From the NCBI GenBank assembly GCA_929113105.1, contig OV816026.1:153056567-153120566 (forward strand): a DNA stretch of 64,000 bases, read 5' to 3'. The position numbers and the translations under genes are program-made. The notes under the pieces are model-generated. The model saw only the letters and a list, made by a program, of their open reading frames with translations, had not been told where the DNA came from and did no database searches. Shown in pieces: positions 1 through 11,261 of the stretch. Source of the stretch: Agrypnus murinus. Lineage: Eukaryota; Arthropoda; Insecta; Coleoptera; Elateridae. Each line of letters opens with the position of its first letter. The stretch's first letter is position 1.

Positions 1-250
1 GATGAAATTAATTTGATGAGATAGCCTGCTCCTTCACCAGATCTAAATCCTATGTGAAATCTATGGGATGCCATAGTACGTCGAATATACTCTGAGAATA
101 AGGAGAATCAAACTTTTAGAAAATCTCATTTGGAATATGAGAAACCGACTTTTTGAAGTAATTCGAAGAAATGAGAGTACTATCCATTATTGAATTCATC
201 TATTACTTATTTTTCACATGCTGAGGACTAAAAAACGAATTTCTATTGTG
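1..250 (+). pseudogene. Tc1-like transposase, C-terminal fragment
   Basis: The reading frame from about base 29 gives PAPSPDLNPM, a stop where the family normally has E, then NLWDAIVRRI. This is the catalytic third block of Tc1 transposases (SPDLNP-[IM]-E-x-LWD). A second stop sits just before the proline block, probably a former tryptophan, and more follow downstream. The fragment is cut by the window start, so the rest of the element may lie outside. It is clearly not functional. Family assignment rests on the motif alone. Confidence 0.7.
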
Positions 251-349
251 GTGCTATGGTTATGCACATTCGAAAAAACATTAAATTGTAGATTTAAATA
301 AATATTCTGAAAATAAAATGATAATTCTTTCTTGTACAATAATGATTTC

Positions 350-800
350 CTATTGCCGTTTCACCAATAAACAGTATTTCATAATTTATAATTAGCAGTT
401 AGTAAATATCATAGATTTCCCAGTAATGCTATAGTTATGATCTCCAGTATTAGATCAAATAATGCATTTGCAGTAACATTAGCACTTACGTCAAATAATC
501 CTAAAAATCGTTCTTTTAAATTTCCATTATTTACAAACCAAACCAGGGGCATTGTGATTGTTCACTAATATCTGTTGTATCATCAGTACGTGTTGCAAAA
601 TAATTTCCATTGTTAATTTCACTGGCAATAGATTCTCTTAAGTAATACTCGCAACAAGAAATTAATTAATTTTGAATAGTTTTTGACTTCTTCAGCATGT
701 ACGCTAATTTCTACATTGCACTTATTCAAGTACTCAAATATTTATTTAAAATCTTCATCACAGTGTCGCAATGGCTATTTCCGGCTGCCTAATCAAATTG
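350..800 (-). pseudogene. hAT-superfamily (DUF4371-like) transposase remnant
   Basis: Read on the minus strand, roughly 630 down to 420, one frame gives EINNGNYFATRTDDTTDISE, then after a gap FVNNGNLKERFLGLFDVSAN. This resembles the block around the first catalytic aspartate of hAT/ZBED-type transposases (typically ..YFAI..DETTDIS.. followed by ..I.ERFLGF..). Frame changes and stops are frequent upstream (650-800). No terminal inverted repeats could be assigned. Family match is from pattern recognition. Confidence 0.55.
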
Positions 801-1543
801 TAACGTCAATTAAATAACATAAGTTGCCGTTTTTTTTACATTCTCATTGTATAAAATTTTATTTAAATATGCGTGTTCTTGCAAAGCTTTTATAATTCTA
901 GAAGCATTACGTCCAATACGCTTAAGACCTAGAAAACATTTTCTTTTGAATCGTTGTTTTTTATGCCTCTGGAAAAAGTTTTTCAATCATTATAACCTGT
1001 ACTGTTTTAACCATACATATTTAACAGTTCCCAGTACAGCCACATAGCCATTTATGCCTTTCATGGCAAGAATTGTGAAATGCCCGATTTTGTAATTTGT
1101 CAGTACACGTAACATTCATTTTTGGCATCAGGCGTTGCTGTAAAATTTTTCACTGTTTTACTTCATTACGCCTTAAAAATGGTGTTTCTAGTAAACACAT
1201 ATCGCGCGATCGTATTGTGGATCATTTCCTTGCATTTAAAACAAAAATTTGTTACTAACTGCTTAATTAAAATCCCCGGTACTTCACTAATATAAAATAT
1301 ACCAAAAGGCATCTATCGGCTTTATATGATATTTCGGCCCCCTCATAACTCTTCATTGCAGTACATTCTGAAAAAAACCTTTTTGATCCCTTGTAGGAAA
1401 CACTAAGAGCTTTCTAATACAACTTACCAATTTTCTGTAAGATTTTTTGTTTTTAACAAAAAGACTTTTTGATCAGTACGGAAAGCTATAGGGAAATTTA
1501 AAGAAAAGCTCGTATCTACGTCTTGCAGTAGGTAACAACAGTC
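801..1543. other. No recognisable feature
   Basis: AT-rich sequence with only short, frame-inconsistent ORFs. It may contain the decayed N-terminal part of the hAT remnant to its left, but nothing can be supported. Confidence 0.5.
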
Positions 1544-2022
1544 TTGCAGTTAGACATACAGGGTGATCCATTTTAGTCTCTTTCTAAGAACATAATTCAA
1601 TTGCCCAACTTTGACAGTTAAGCTGTTCGTGTATTGACGTAAGTACAATAAGATGTAATTTCACAATAATACAGAAAAAAATGTCTATTAATCGATGGAA
1701 AGACGCCTATGAATGTGAAATAAATGATGAGTCATTCAATCTGTTACAAAAATACTCTTATGTATCAACAAGGCATTCTGGTAGCGGCAATATGAACTTC
1801 TGTAAATACAGAAATTATACATTTGACGGAAATGTATATTCTAAATTATGCATATATAATGGATATTGCGCATTTTACTGATTATAAAGAAGAAGTAACA
1901 AAGTTGCATGTGCAAATATTGTATCACTCGAAATGAAACATCCATTCGTGGAATACCCACAAACTGCACATAATATAATCCAATATTCTTCAAGATAAAC
2001 CAAAGAGGTACTAAGTTTTGTA
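1544..2022 (+). repeat. Left arm of a long inverted repeat
   Basis: From CAGTTAGACATACAGGGTGA onward, bases 1544-1918 are an inverted match (few mismatches) to 9308-9680. The next stretch, 1918-2022, matches 6140-6245 in the same inverted sense. In this left copy the two parts are contiguous; in the right copy they are separated by a 3-kb insertion (6247-9305). The start resembles mariner-type termini (CAGGGTGATCC), but the similarity extends about 12 bases outside that motif, so the true element end is uncertain. Confidence 0.8.
1681..1881 (+). CDS. Conserved 66-residue hypothetical ORF in the inverted repeat
   Basis: The ORF begins MSINRWKDAYECEINDESFN and ends at a stop 66 codons on. The copy at 9542-9342 differs at only three residues (K/R, V/A, Y/N), so it has stayed open in both. 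I do not recognise the family; there is no signal peptide or membrane segment. It holds three cysteines and many aromatic residues. It may be the first exon of an element-encoded protein or simply an open frame in a young repeat. Whether it is expressed cannot be judged. Confidence 0.3.
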   Translation: MSINRWKDAYECEINDESFNLLQKYSYVSTRHSGSGNMNFCKYRNYTFDGNVYSKLCIYNGYCAFY

Positions 2023-5000
2023 CCAGTAGTAAATAGTTGATTCAAAATTCAGATCAAGTTATTTGTCTAGTTCCAGTTCGTCTCTATATAAAAAACTATG
2101 GAAAGTTATCCCAGAATTGTAATAACCGATGGTCTTTCCTAACTCCGAATCTAATTTGATGCTACATCATTCAAGCTAGTTCATGAAAAGCCCCATTGAA
2201 ATAAATAAACTATCATCATACATCATGGACAAAGGAAAGTACTGAAACAACTGAATTGGAAAAAACCGCAAAGTAATTCACAAATCATAATAACAGAACC
2301 ACCGCAGTAACACACCTTGCAAACGCTAATGTTCCAACAACAATTGCTGAAAATAATCGGACACAGGAATTCGAATTCTGTTCAATCATACTAGTAAATG
2401 CAACTGAATTAGCACGAAGAATTTAGCACCTCAATGGGAGACAACGGTTCTGCAAAAATAATGAGAACATTCAACACAACAATGCAACATTTATACAAAT
2501 ATATACCAAAACTGCGTTTTTAATGTACAAAATATGTATTGTGGTCAATAATAGTTATTTATGTATTAAGGGCATAAAGAAGCTTTTATGGCCAGAAGCG
2601 TTATTTCTAGCCCGAGGCGTCAGCCGAGGGCTAGGAAAAGGCTGTAGGGCCATAAAAGCAAGTTATGCCCGAAATGCATACACTATTTTATGCACAGATT
2701 GTTTTTATCTCAAATCTATTATTGTGTAAAAAACATAATTAAATGAGTACGTAGGTTACATCAAGCCGCTGTACGTATACTTATGTGCTTATATACGAAG
2801 TACGTTACTATAGTTACTATCTAAAATACTTAATTTCACCTTATTTTCATTGGTGATAAGTTTACAAATTATATTAAGAACCAATCAAGTTCTACAAATA
2901 CAGCTCTGACATTTAGTTGACGTTTCATTATTGCCCGTCGGATCATAAAGAGGCCCTTGGGGCATAAAGAGACAGTTATGTTCCGATAAATCTAGCAATA
3001 ATAGTCTAATTATAATGCATCTGTGCATAAATTATTTTTACGACTATGTTATTTTATTTTTAAAGGTACAGTTGATTCATTTTGATTTGATAAGAACCAA
3101 CTGTCAAAAATTTTAATTCTTCTGTGAGATTGGACAATTCCAGAACATCATTCTGATCTGCAAGCTTCCCTTTTCAGTTCCAGGTTTTCTTCTTCAATAC
3201 TAACTAATTCGTTTATTTTCAAAGTGTATAATACAGACTTCTACTGAGCCACGAACAGAGTACAGTAATTACAGTATACACTAACACGTAGTAGGTAATC
3301 TGAAGGAAATATACTACTCACGTCACTGTAGAATATGTGTGCAATGCATTGCACTTATTGTATTCAAAACATTTTTCGTTCTTTAGAAAGAGAAAATGTG
3401 GTTTTACTGCATTTAGAGAAACAAGAGAGTACGCATTGTTGAATAGTTCGAATTAAAAAAAGAAACTAATTTAACATAAGCATTTTAATAAGTACATAAG
3501 AAGCATGGAGGACCATTGGTTTAAAATTTTAGTTATCAGCTTTGGTTGGTTATTTTATCGTAATTCTCAGTAGCGTTCCAATCCTGCCGGGAGTACCCAA
3601 AACTACTTCAGCTTAAGGAGGATACAGTGAAATGTAAAAATGTAGAGAATGACGTGAAATTTAAACCTCGAGTTCTTTGACACTTATTCTATTCGGTAAC
3701 TTTTTTTTATAATCTTCTTGTGTACCATTACCGAGAAAAATGGAAAATAAAATCCAGAATTTAACATGGGCTCTTATGGAGACCATCTAACCTTTAGCAG
3801 TTTTAACGAAAAATTATGATGAAGAAATGTAGGGAATCTGATAAAAAAACTAAAATGACATACTCTCATATTCGAAGAACAATGCTGCCCAATATTTTTG
3901 AAATCTTGTGTCTAGTTAATGCACAATAATAATTTAAAGTAAACAAAACAAGAATTTTTCACGACATATGTGGAAAGACAGCAGAGATGTGACAACACCT
4001 CATAGCGCGCGAATTCAAATAACAGAACAGAAAGATGACATATAATGACTGTTATAATAATCTATATTTTATTGTATTAACTAATAATCATATATTTTAT
4101 TAATCAAATTATGTTGAACAATTCAGTCTTCTGCGTTAATAATATCAGAATACAAATGTTAATTCGACGGAAATATTGCAAAATGTAAAATTACCTTTTG
4201 CAATGTGATGAATACAATTTATCATCACAATCAGAATATCCACGAAATCAGTAATACAAACACACTAATTTTAAAAATATATGTATTAAACCTCAACAAC
4301 TTTTTATATATTTCTTGTATCTGCTTAGCAGATTGTAATCTTTAGACTATACAAAAGTTAAAAAATAGAATATTCCCATCTGTAATTGCATACAAAATTA
4401 CAAAACATTCAACATGTTTCCACTTATATTTTGGGATTGACATTTGGAGGTTAGGATGTCAACTCAATCGAAAGCTGAAACCTAACACTGCTACCAACAA
4501 AATCGATTGATTTCTTTGAGGTGTTGCCACGATTCTTAACCTATTTATATTTATATTTACACTTTCAACAATTAAACAAATGCACTCCAAACGACTTAAA
4601 TTATTTTAATATATACAAATAATTAAAAAATGCATTATAGGCATTCATACTAAAATGATTTTGTTCAGTTTTAAGAATGTTAATTTATTTTTTTATCGAT
4701 TGGTATTTCTTGTTAGAGCCTATGTAAAAGCATAGGAGATATCCCCTTCACCCCGCATAGATCCGCTGTAACCTCCTTAAAGACTGTAATAAAAGGCAGC
4801 TGAAAACTACGATGTTGCTGCCATAAATCCCAAGAACACCTACTTTAATTTAATCTATTCACCATTCCTAAATCCAAAAGATGTTTTTCTTCACATTGAA
4901 CCGTTAGATTGAGCTCCTTTGAGTAACAATTTTTGTGTTAAGAATTATTAAATCTTTGTTCATAGTATTTCCTGCGTAATTAAATAATGTCATGTCTTCG

Positions 5001-5414
5001 TAGTTTAATAGATATCAAACATATACAATTATAGATAGTTTATAATCCCAGTGTACGATTTCCTGTTTAATAGGAATTGATTTAATTCCATTAGCTATGT
5101 TGATTTAGCTGTATAGAATCTGGTCTGCTATAGTACGGAACGCGTTGGATTAAATTTCTATTTTATTTAGGACTAGTTTTTTAATCTTTGGTTAACATTA
5201 ACTGGAGGTTAATCGTCATAAGATACGTTATCGAGATAATTGTACCCACAAACTACTAATTTCCACTTAACCCTAACCAGAGGTGTATAGCACACATTCA
5301 AAAACCGAACTTTCGGCATTTAATTATGATACAAAATATGGAACCGATATTTATTTACCTTATATTGGTAGTACTGTATCTATGGCTTTTTATCGATACT
5401 ACTTTGTTAGGTTA
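2023..5414. other. Long stretch without identified genes
   Basis: Apart from the hairpin at 2582-2659 I see only AT-rich sequence with short unsupported ORFs. If the flanking inverted arms belong to one element, this is its interior, but no coding signature for a transposase was found. Confidence 0.5.
2582..2659. repeat. Nested hairpin, possible palindromic MITE core
   Basis: GCTTTTATGGCC (2582-2593) is complementary to GGCCATAAAAGC (2648-2659), and inside it CTAGCCC (2607-2613) pairs with GGGCTAG (2628-2634). The inner loop is GC-rich in an AT-rich setting. Related words (GGGCATAAAGA, GGGGCATAAAGAG) recur at about 2570 and 2960, so it is probably part of a larger repeat. Confidence 0.6.
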
Positions 5415-5422
5415 TAGTAAAC

Positions 5423-5725
5423 CTACGAGCAAATAGAAACAGGAGAGAACATTGCATTATATTCCACGCGACGGAACTGCTAGAAAAAGTGGTTTATAAG
5501 AGTGAGTGAGAGAGGGTACGAGTGAGTGAGAGAGGGTACCGGCACCCGATGAATATCGATCGATTGTATACGTCAACAACCCCGACCTGACACGGACAAT
5601 ATCGAACGTCGTACGTCAACAACCCCGACCTGCTCAACGTGGTTTATATAATGGCCGACTTCCGTCGCGTCGGTTCCTTACCCCCGACCATTGAAATGTT
5701 CTCTCCTGTTTCTATTTGCTCGTAG
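5423..5725. mobile_element. Non-autonomous hAT-like element (303 bp)
   Basis: The ends are perfect inverted repeats of about 31 bp starting CTACGAGCAAATAGAAACAG, and both flanks carry the same 8-bp duplication TAGTAAAC (5415-5422 and 5726-5733). An 8-bp duplication is the hallmark of hAT integration. The interior has no ORF but contains two short direct repeats: a GAGTGAGTGAGAGAGGGTAC unit twice at about 5500-5540, and CGTCAACAACCCCGACCTG twice at about 5571 and 5613. The perfect duplication suggests a fairly recent insertion. Confidence 0.88.
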
Positions 5726-5733
5726 TAGTAAAC

Positions 5734-6139
5734 TGTTAACCTAAGTTAAGCTTTATGACATGCGTTTTTTTACCTTATTTTTATTCTACCTCATTCTCAT
5801 TTTACCTTATTTTCATACTACGGTTAGATGTGTTGCCTATACAAAAACATTCAGGGGCAGCGCACAGATAAAAAGATACTTGCATCTTTAAAAGAAAGCA
5901 ATGATGCTATTACATCTCCGTTTTAGTAGTTATTGTTGAATATCAACAATAAACTTCATATTTTTCTAATTTAAAAAAAGTAGTCTAATCTTCAAACTGG
6001 TTGAATTGAAAATGGTCAATTTCTAGGTAACTCAAATAAGATCCTTTTTTTTTTTCTTTAAAAAAATCTTACACAAATGTACAAATAAGGTAATTATAGG
6101 TAATTAACAAACGTATCATAATTGATAAATCTGACTGTT
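5734..6139. other. No recognisable feature
   Basis: AT-rich spacer with T- and A-runs; nothing supported. Confidence 0.5.
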
Positions 6140-6245
6140 GTACAAAACTTAGTACCTCTTTGGTTTATCTTGAAGAATATTGGATTATATTCTGTGCAGT
6201 TTGTGGGTATTCCACGAATGGATGTTTCATTTCGAGTGATACAAT
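6140..6245 (-). repeat. Distal part of the right arm of the long inverted repeat
   Basis: The reverse complement matches 1918-2022 with about one mismatch in 105 bases. It is separated from the rest of the right arm (9308-9680) by the insertion 6247-9305, which is what defines that insertion. Confidence 0.8.
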
Positions 6246-6424
6246 TACATGAATTCTGTAAGCACTGGTTCATATCAATTGTTAAGTATAACAATAATTG
6301 TTATGAACCCGATTGCTACGAAATCTTAACAATTCGTGCAATATTTGGTATTCTGTAACTGCACTTGTTATGATCAAATTGAAATGAATCACAACAACTG
6401 AAATGCAAACTAATTATGAACTAT

Positions 6425-7285
6425 TGTCACGTGGGGTTTTCGTGACTGGAGAGCGTAGTCAGAGGTAGAGATAAATCAAACACAGGTCGTAACAACAACT
6501 ATATACTAAGACAATAAACAGAGTACAAAAGGTTTACATGTTGACATATTGTGAGGACGTATATGTCCTCCTAAACTACTACAATACAGGGGAGGTGGGA
6601 ACCAACCCTGTTACAGCACTAGGTCTACAGACTAAGCATGTAGGAGATAACCTCCTGGTAACTAAGCCGGGAAGCCTGGACACAACTCCCCATAATTTGC
6701 TTAGAGTGGGCGATTAAGCGCTGCCCACTCAAACTAGGCACTAAGCATTTATATAATTAAAAGAGTACTCACCAGCTTGCTTGTAGATGTAGTGTTGGAG
6801 TCATGGAAACTGACTGGTTTGAATAGCTCAAGCAAGCTGGTTATATACTGCCGAATGAGGAAGTAAATCGTATCGTAGTTGGAATCCGTAGACAGAAGTT
6901 CTCAGTAAGAAAGTAAGGAAGTTCATGCTTCCTGGTAACTGGCTTGTGGGTTGATTTCATGCGCGCTGCCGGTGCCTGGTACGAAGCTGCAGCTGTGCGG
7001 AAGCGTTGGGAAATTCTCTCGAAGGAATGTGCACCTGCAGGCACATCGTGTGGGTTACCTCGCGTGTACGGAGTCAGTAGGCGTAGATATTGCATGCCAA
7101 CGGATGCAACGGTGGGCGAAGCGAGCGCGCTTCGCAGAAGACCTCGCACATGTCGGCCGCGAGACGGCAGCTGCTGAACTAGCGTAGGCAACTGAATGTG
7201 GCCTTGCACGCTTTATGTTGCACAAACGGAAGAGACGTTGAGTATTGAATAAAATATTTAAGTGTAAATATTTCCGTTTGTGACA
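6425..7285 (+). mobile_element. Solo LTR of an LTR retrotransposon (861 bp)
   Basis: The segment starts TGTCAC and ends GTGACA, giving the TG...CA ends and 6-bp terminal inverted repeat of LTRs, and is flanked by CTAT on both sides (6421-6424, 7286-7289). A 4-bp duplication favours the Ty3/Gypsy group. It is GC-richer than its surroundings. It has a TATATAA box at 6750-6756 and an AATAAA at 7248-7253 about 30 bases before its end, matching a U3-R-U5 layout. No internal region follows, so recombination between LTRs likely removed it. Orientation is inferred from the TATA and poly(A) order. Confidence 0.72.
6750..6756 (+). promoter_or_regulatory. Putative TATA box of the solo LTR
   Basis: TATATAA lies about 325 bases into the LTR, in a plausible U3 position, with a poly(A) signal roughly 500 bases downstream. 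Prediction from position and sequence only. Confidence 0.35.
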
Positions 7286-7369
7286 CTATATTACCGACTG
7301 TGCATGCGCGTTCGAGCAGTGACATTTGCATTTGACAGTTTCGAATAGTTAGACGCGCCAATTTGAAAC

Positions 7370-8520
7370 ATGGAGAAGACTACCCGACACACCGAAAAGC
7401 AATTTTATGTAATGTTGGAGTTTATGTCCACCAAAGAAATATTGCTTACGGAAAGATTGTGCCCGGGAAAAGGTCCTGAATGTTTACAAAAACTGTGGAA
7501 AGAGCTTACTAGTATACTAAATTGTCGCAAATGGACCAGCAAGAGCAACTGGTGATGACTGGATGAACGTTAAAAAATTACTGTGTGTGTCGCAAGTCGC
7601 AACAGTGTTTTCTTTCTAAAGTAATAAACAATATTACCTACAGTTTTATAACGTAAATAATAGTAAGAAAGAAATCCTATTATTATCCATACTTAAATTT
7701 TGCAAAATCGTGTGAGAGAACCCCAATGGATATAAAAATATAATGCAATTTCTTGGGTCACAATCAGTTCTTTAGGTCGTAAGTTGAATAAGTGATTTGT
7801 TTTTATCTAAAACATTGGCTTTGAAATATACATGCCTAAGTATTACTATGCATCACCTATGCATTAATAAATTGGGGGCAAAAACTCATTTACCGAATTT
7901 ATAATCTAGAGAAAATATTGCTTAGCAACAATTTCTAAAAATACACATATCAAGCGACGACAGCAAATAATACTTCCTAGATATTAAAATTAAACTTAAA
8001 CATAAATAATACTTCAACACTTCATTAAAAAACTACATCAACATTTTCACACTTTATTTATAATAATTTACAAAATGTATATAAATGCAACACTAGAAAC
8101 AGAGCTCGAACCTTAAGGGACGAACTTGCCATTTTTCTTAGAACAACCAATTCCGTCAACATATCAGCAGAAGTGATTACTGCAACAGACGTTACAATTT
8201 ACAAGATGTTTTAGAAGGTAATGTAATCATACTTATACAATCTCCCACGATGAAAGTCAAAGTAGAGGATGTTCAAGTAACCATTTAGACTTTTTATGTT
8301 GCTAAAAGATCCAGGGGTGCAAACGCTGGCACTGAAGCACCTTCCAAGCGACGAAGAACCATTCGTCGTATTGCTGCACTACTCTCTGCTGCAAAGAGGA
8401 CTACAACTGCATATGCAAGAATACTACTGCCATAAAGAGATCATATAGAGATTAGAGGGCTGCTGTTATTGATGCTGTAGCCAATTTGCTACAATTTCTA
8501 AAGAATAATAATAGGAAATA
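7370..8520 (+). pseudogene. Myb/SANT-like DNA-binding protein of a Harbinger-type element (broken)
   Basis: The open part, 7370-7555, begins MEKTTRHTEKQFYVMLEFM and continues to ..CLQKLWKELTSILN.., with spacing of tryptophan and aromatic residues typical of the zeste/MSANTD-type Myb domain. After codon 57 a frameshift moves the domain end (..GDDWMNVKKLL..) to another frame. Further along, 8330-8400 encodes a basic KRRRTIRRIAALL block and 8455-8520 reads AAVIDAVANLLQFL before a stop, like the coiled C-terminus of such proteins. Family members pair with a DDE transposase in Harbinger transposition; none is seen here. Confidence 0.55.
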
Positions 8521-9307
8521 ACGTACTAACAGTTTCGATACTTTATCACATAAAATAAATATTACCTCGTTCTATAAGAAGTGATTTATATGTTGTTTCT
8601 TATTTGTCTTCTACAATCAACATCATTTGATAAATCATTCCTTGCTACCTCGGCTGCATCTGACAAAGTTCAGGCAAAGAGAAAGGGTCATTACTATCCC
8701 ATACTTGCCTTGCGATATACAAATACGATTTCTGTGTAGAATGTTAGGTTAAGTTTTTATACTATACTATTTATTTATTTTTACCGTTCATTTGCTGCTT
8801 CCTCTTCTTCTACTCTACCCAGGAACACGTTTCCTTCCAAATCCATTATTATTGTAATAAGAATCAACGGCAATCATTAAGAAATTTACTTACGTTTAGT
8901 AGCAATACTACTAATAACAACAAACAGTGCCGCTGACCGCAACCTACGAAGTCGAAATGCACTGAACGTTTTTAGAAGAGGAAAATTATTTCTTCGACAA
9001 CAATTGCCAGGGCGTTTATTTTAAAATTACTTATATTTTAAATAATTCCCAAGTATTTTCGTTCATATACGATACGTTTTAAAAGTAAAAACTAACATCA
9101 AAATCTCGAAGTGGTGAATTGTTATTCATAACAATTGTTACCCAACAATTGATATAGATTTCAATAAATTGTTAAGCCATATCAATTACTTGAACAAAAT
9201 AAATCCTTACAGAATACCGTTTTTGACACATGAATTGTTATGCTTGTTGCATATCAAGCATAACTAGCGTAACAATCTCAACAATTTGCTTACAGAATAC
9301 ACCTGAT

Positions 9308-9680
9308 TTGCACATGCAACTTTGTTACCTCTTCTTTATAATCAGTTAAATGCGCAATATCCATTATATATGCATAATTTAGAATATGCATTTCCGTCAA
9401 ATGTATAATTTCTGTATTTACAGAAGTTCATATTGCCGCTACCAGAATGCCTTGTTGATACATAAGAGTATCTTTGTAACAGATTGAATGACTCGTCATT
9501 TATTTCACATTCATAGGCGTCTTTCCATCGATTAATAGACATTTTTTCTGTATTATTGTGAAATTACATCTTATTGTACTTACGTCAATACACGAACAGC
9601 TTAACTGTCAAAGTTGGGCAATTGAATTATGTTCTTAGAAAGAGACTAAAATGGATCACCCTGTATGTCTAACTGTATCT
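9308..9680 (-). repeat. Right arm of the long inverted repeat, proximal part
   Basis: Inverted match to 1544-1918, including the second copy of the 66-residue ORF (9542-9342). It ends about 170 bases upstream of the Adal start codon, so this repeat could contribute to the Adal promoter region. Confidence 0.8.
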
Positions 9681-9852
9681 TCTCCCTGTATAAACTGAGT
9701 CGTAAATCTCTGGCCATCTGAAAGTGAGGTTAGAAAATTTGAATTTGAATATTTTCTTGCATAAATTTTAATAATAATAGAAGCCTTAAACAGGAGTGAT
9801 ATATATTTTTTAAATCTTAGCAATCACAATACAAACCAATTTTTAACTTGCA

Positions 9853-11098
9853 ATGGTAATTATGGATTTACTTGAATTATGCAAGAAAATACCAAAGGTG
9901 GTAAGTCACAAATTTATTTATTTTAAGAGTTATATTCTTTATAATTCATACTTTGATTATTTAGGAGTTACATGCTCATCTAAATGGATCATTAAGTGAG
10001 AAAACCCTAACCACTTTAGGTGTACCGGATCATTTACTTGGCGGTTATCAAATAATAAACAATTTGTCTTCTCCCACTCCAGAAAAATTAAGCGAATGTT
10101 TCAAATTGTTTAAAATTGCTCACGATGCCACAGCATCCACCAATTCCATATACACAGCAACAAAACATGTCATTGATGAATTTCATAAAGACAATGTAAT
10201 CTATCTAGAACTGCGTACAACTCCTAGGCAAGAAATGAATATGACAAAAAAGGAGTACATTGAAGCAGTTGTACGTGCAATTCAAGAGAATAAAGATATT
10301 ATCGTTGTAAAACTAATACTTTCTATTGATCGTAGACACAGCCTGGAAGATTCAGAAGAAGCTCTGAAATTGATTGGGGAAATGCATAAAATATATCCCG
10401 ATATAATTAAAGGGGTTGATTTATGTGGAAATCCTAATGAAGGTGCATTTTACGAAGATTTATTTATACAAGCTAGAAGTAATGGACTTAAAATAACTTT
10501 ACATTGTGGTGAAATTAAAAATGATGATGAAGTGTTTAGGATGTTAAAATTTAAACCAGAACGGATTGGACATGGAACATGCATACATCCAAATTTTGGA
10601 GGATCCGACGAATTATGGAGGTCATATAAAGAATTATCCATACCAACAGGTTTGTGTTAATTTGAAATTTTTGTTTTGTAGATCGTGTACAGTTTAAATT
10701 CATTTTAGAGTGTTGCATTACATCAAATGTTTTATGTGGTACAACAAAATCTTATGAGGAACATCACGTTCGCGAATGGTTACAGGATGATTTGCCATTT
10801 TGTATAAATGTAAGTAAGCATTTCAAATACATCTATTTTTTATTCTTTTCAACTTTTAGATAGTAATGTTTTTTATTTTTCACAGACTGATGATAAAGGT
10901 GTCTTCAATACTAGTTCATCAATGGAACTGTTTCATATTATAAAAAATCTAAAGCTACCTGAAGAATTCTTATACCGTCATTCTTTAGCAGCCATAGAAT
11001 ATGCATTTGCATCGGAGAAAGAAAAAATGGATATAAAGAAAATGTTGTTGGATTGGAAAGAAGAATATAAGAATTTTGAAATAAATAAAGATTATTAA
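9853..11098 (+). CDS. Adal: Adenosine deaminase-like protein (N6-methyl-AMP deaminase), four exons
   Basis: Exons 9853-9900, 9965-10649, 10709-10809 and 10886-11098 join in frame at GT-AG introns to give about 348 residues, the usual ADAL length (human about 355). Metal-dependent deaminase landmarks are all present: HAH (residues 19 and 21), LHCGE (zinc-binding His196, catalytic Glu199), GHG (His219) and TDD (Asp280-281). ADAL proteins hydrolyse N6-methyl-AMP to IMP and methylamine in the cytosol, clearing modified nucleotides from RNA turnover. An in-frame ATG at 9862 is an alternative start. The last codons and stop come from a Penelope-like insertion that begins inside exon 4; the ancestral ending (..NLIK stop) survives beyond the element at 12428-12442. 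Catalytic residues are untouched, so activity is probably retained. Confidence 0.93.
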
Positions 11099-11123
11099 AA
11101 GTTTCACAGTTTTATTAAAATAT

Positions 11124-11168
11124 ACCTGACAATATTGTTTCGACAGCTATGCTGTCATTATCAAAGGT
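11124..11168 (-). ncRNA. Hammerhead-like ribozyme motif of PLE terminus (copy 1)
   Basis: On the minus strand: ACCT, core TTGATAA plus one extra T, stem GACAGC/GCTGTC, GAAA, a short ACAA/TTGT stem, C, then AGGT that pairs with ACCT. This is the order of a type I hammerhead (stem I, CUGANGA, stem II, GAAA, stem III, cleavage-site C). Position 3 is U and position 8 is A, which keeps the C3-G8 pair as U-A. The extra U is unusual. Hammerheads are known in PLE termini; activity here is not shown. Confidence 0.5.
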
Positions 11169-11261
11169 AATATAATTATAAACAAACACGTCGCTAAGGT
11201 AGATACAAAATAGGTAACTAGATAAAATAATAATAATAAAAATTAATAATAAAAATCATAA

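Larger units (their letters stand above)
6247..9305. mobile_element. Harbinger-like element (3.06 kb) splitting the inverted-repeat arm
   Basis: The limits come from comparing the uninterrupted copy at 1544-2022 with the interrupted one. The ends are imperfect inverted repeats (ACATGAATTCTGTAAGCA and the complement of CAGGTGTATTCTGTAAGCA), and ATT lies on each side (6244-6246, 9306-9308), a 3-bp duplication as expected for PIF/Harbinger. It encodes a broken Myb/SANT-like protein (7370-8520) like the accessory protein of Harbinger elements. A DDE transposase ORF was not found, so it is probably non-autonomous. A solo LTR at 6425-7285 was inserted later. Confidence 0.65.

Noticed and set aside
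6841..7209. 122-codon minus-strand ORF, GC-rich and Arg/Pro-rich
   Set aside because: Lies inside the solo LTR, overlaps other open frames on both strands, and has no domain pattern; open frames are expected in this GC-rich patch.
1544..9680. One single 8.1-kb transposon with inverted termini
   Set aside because: At least three later insertions (hAT MITE, Harbinger-like element, solo LTR) make up much of the interval, the similarity extends past the candidate termini, and no target duplication was seen; reported as inverted repeat only.
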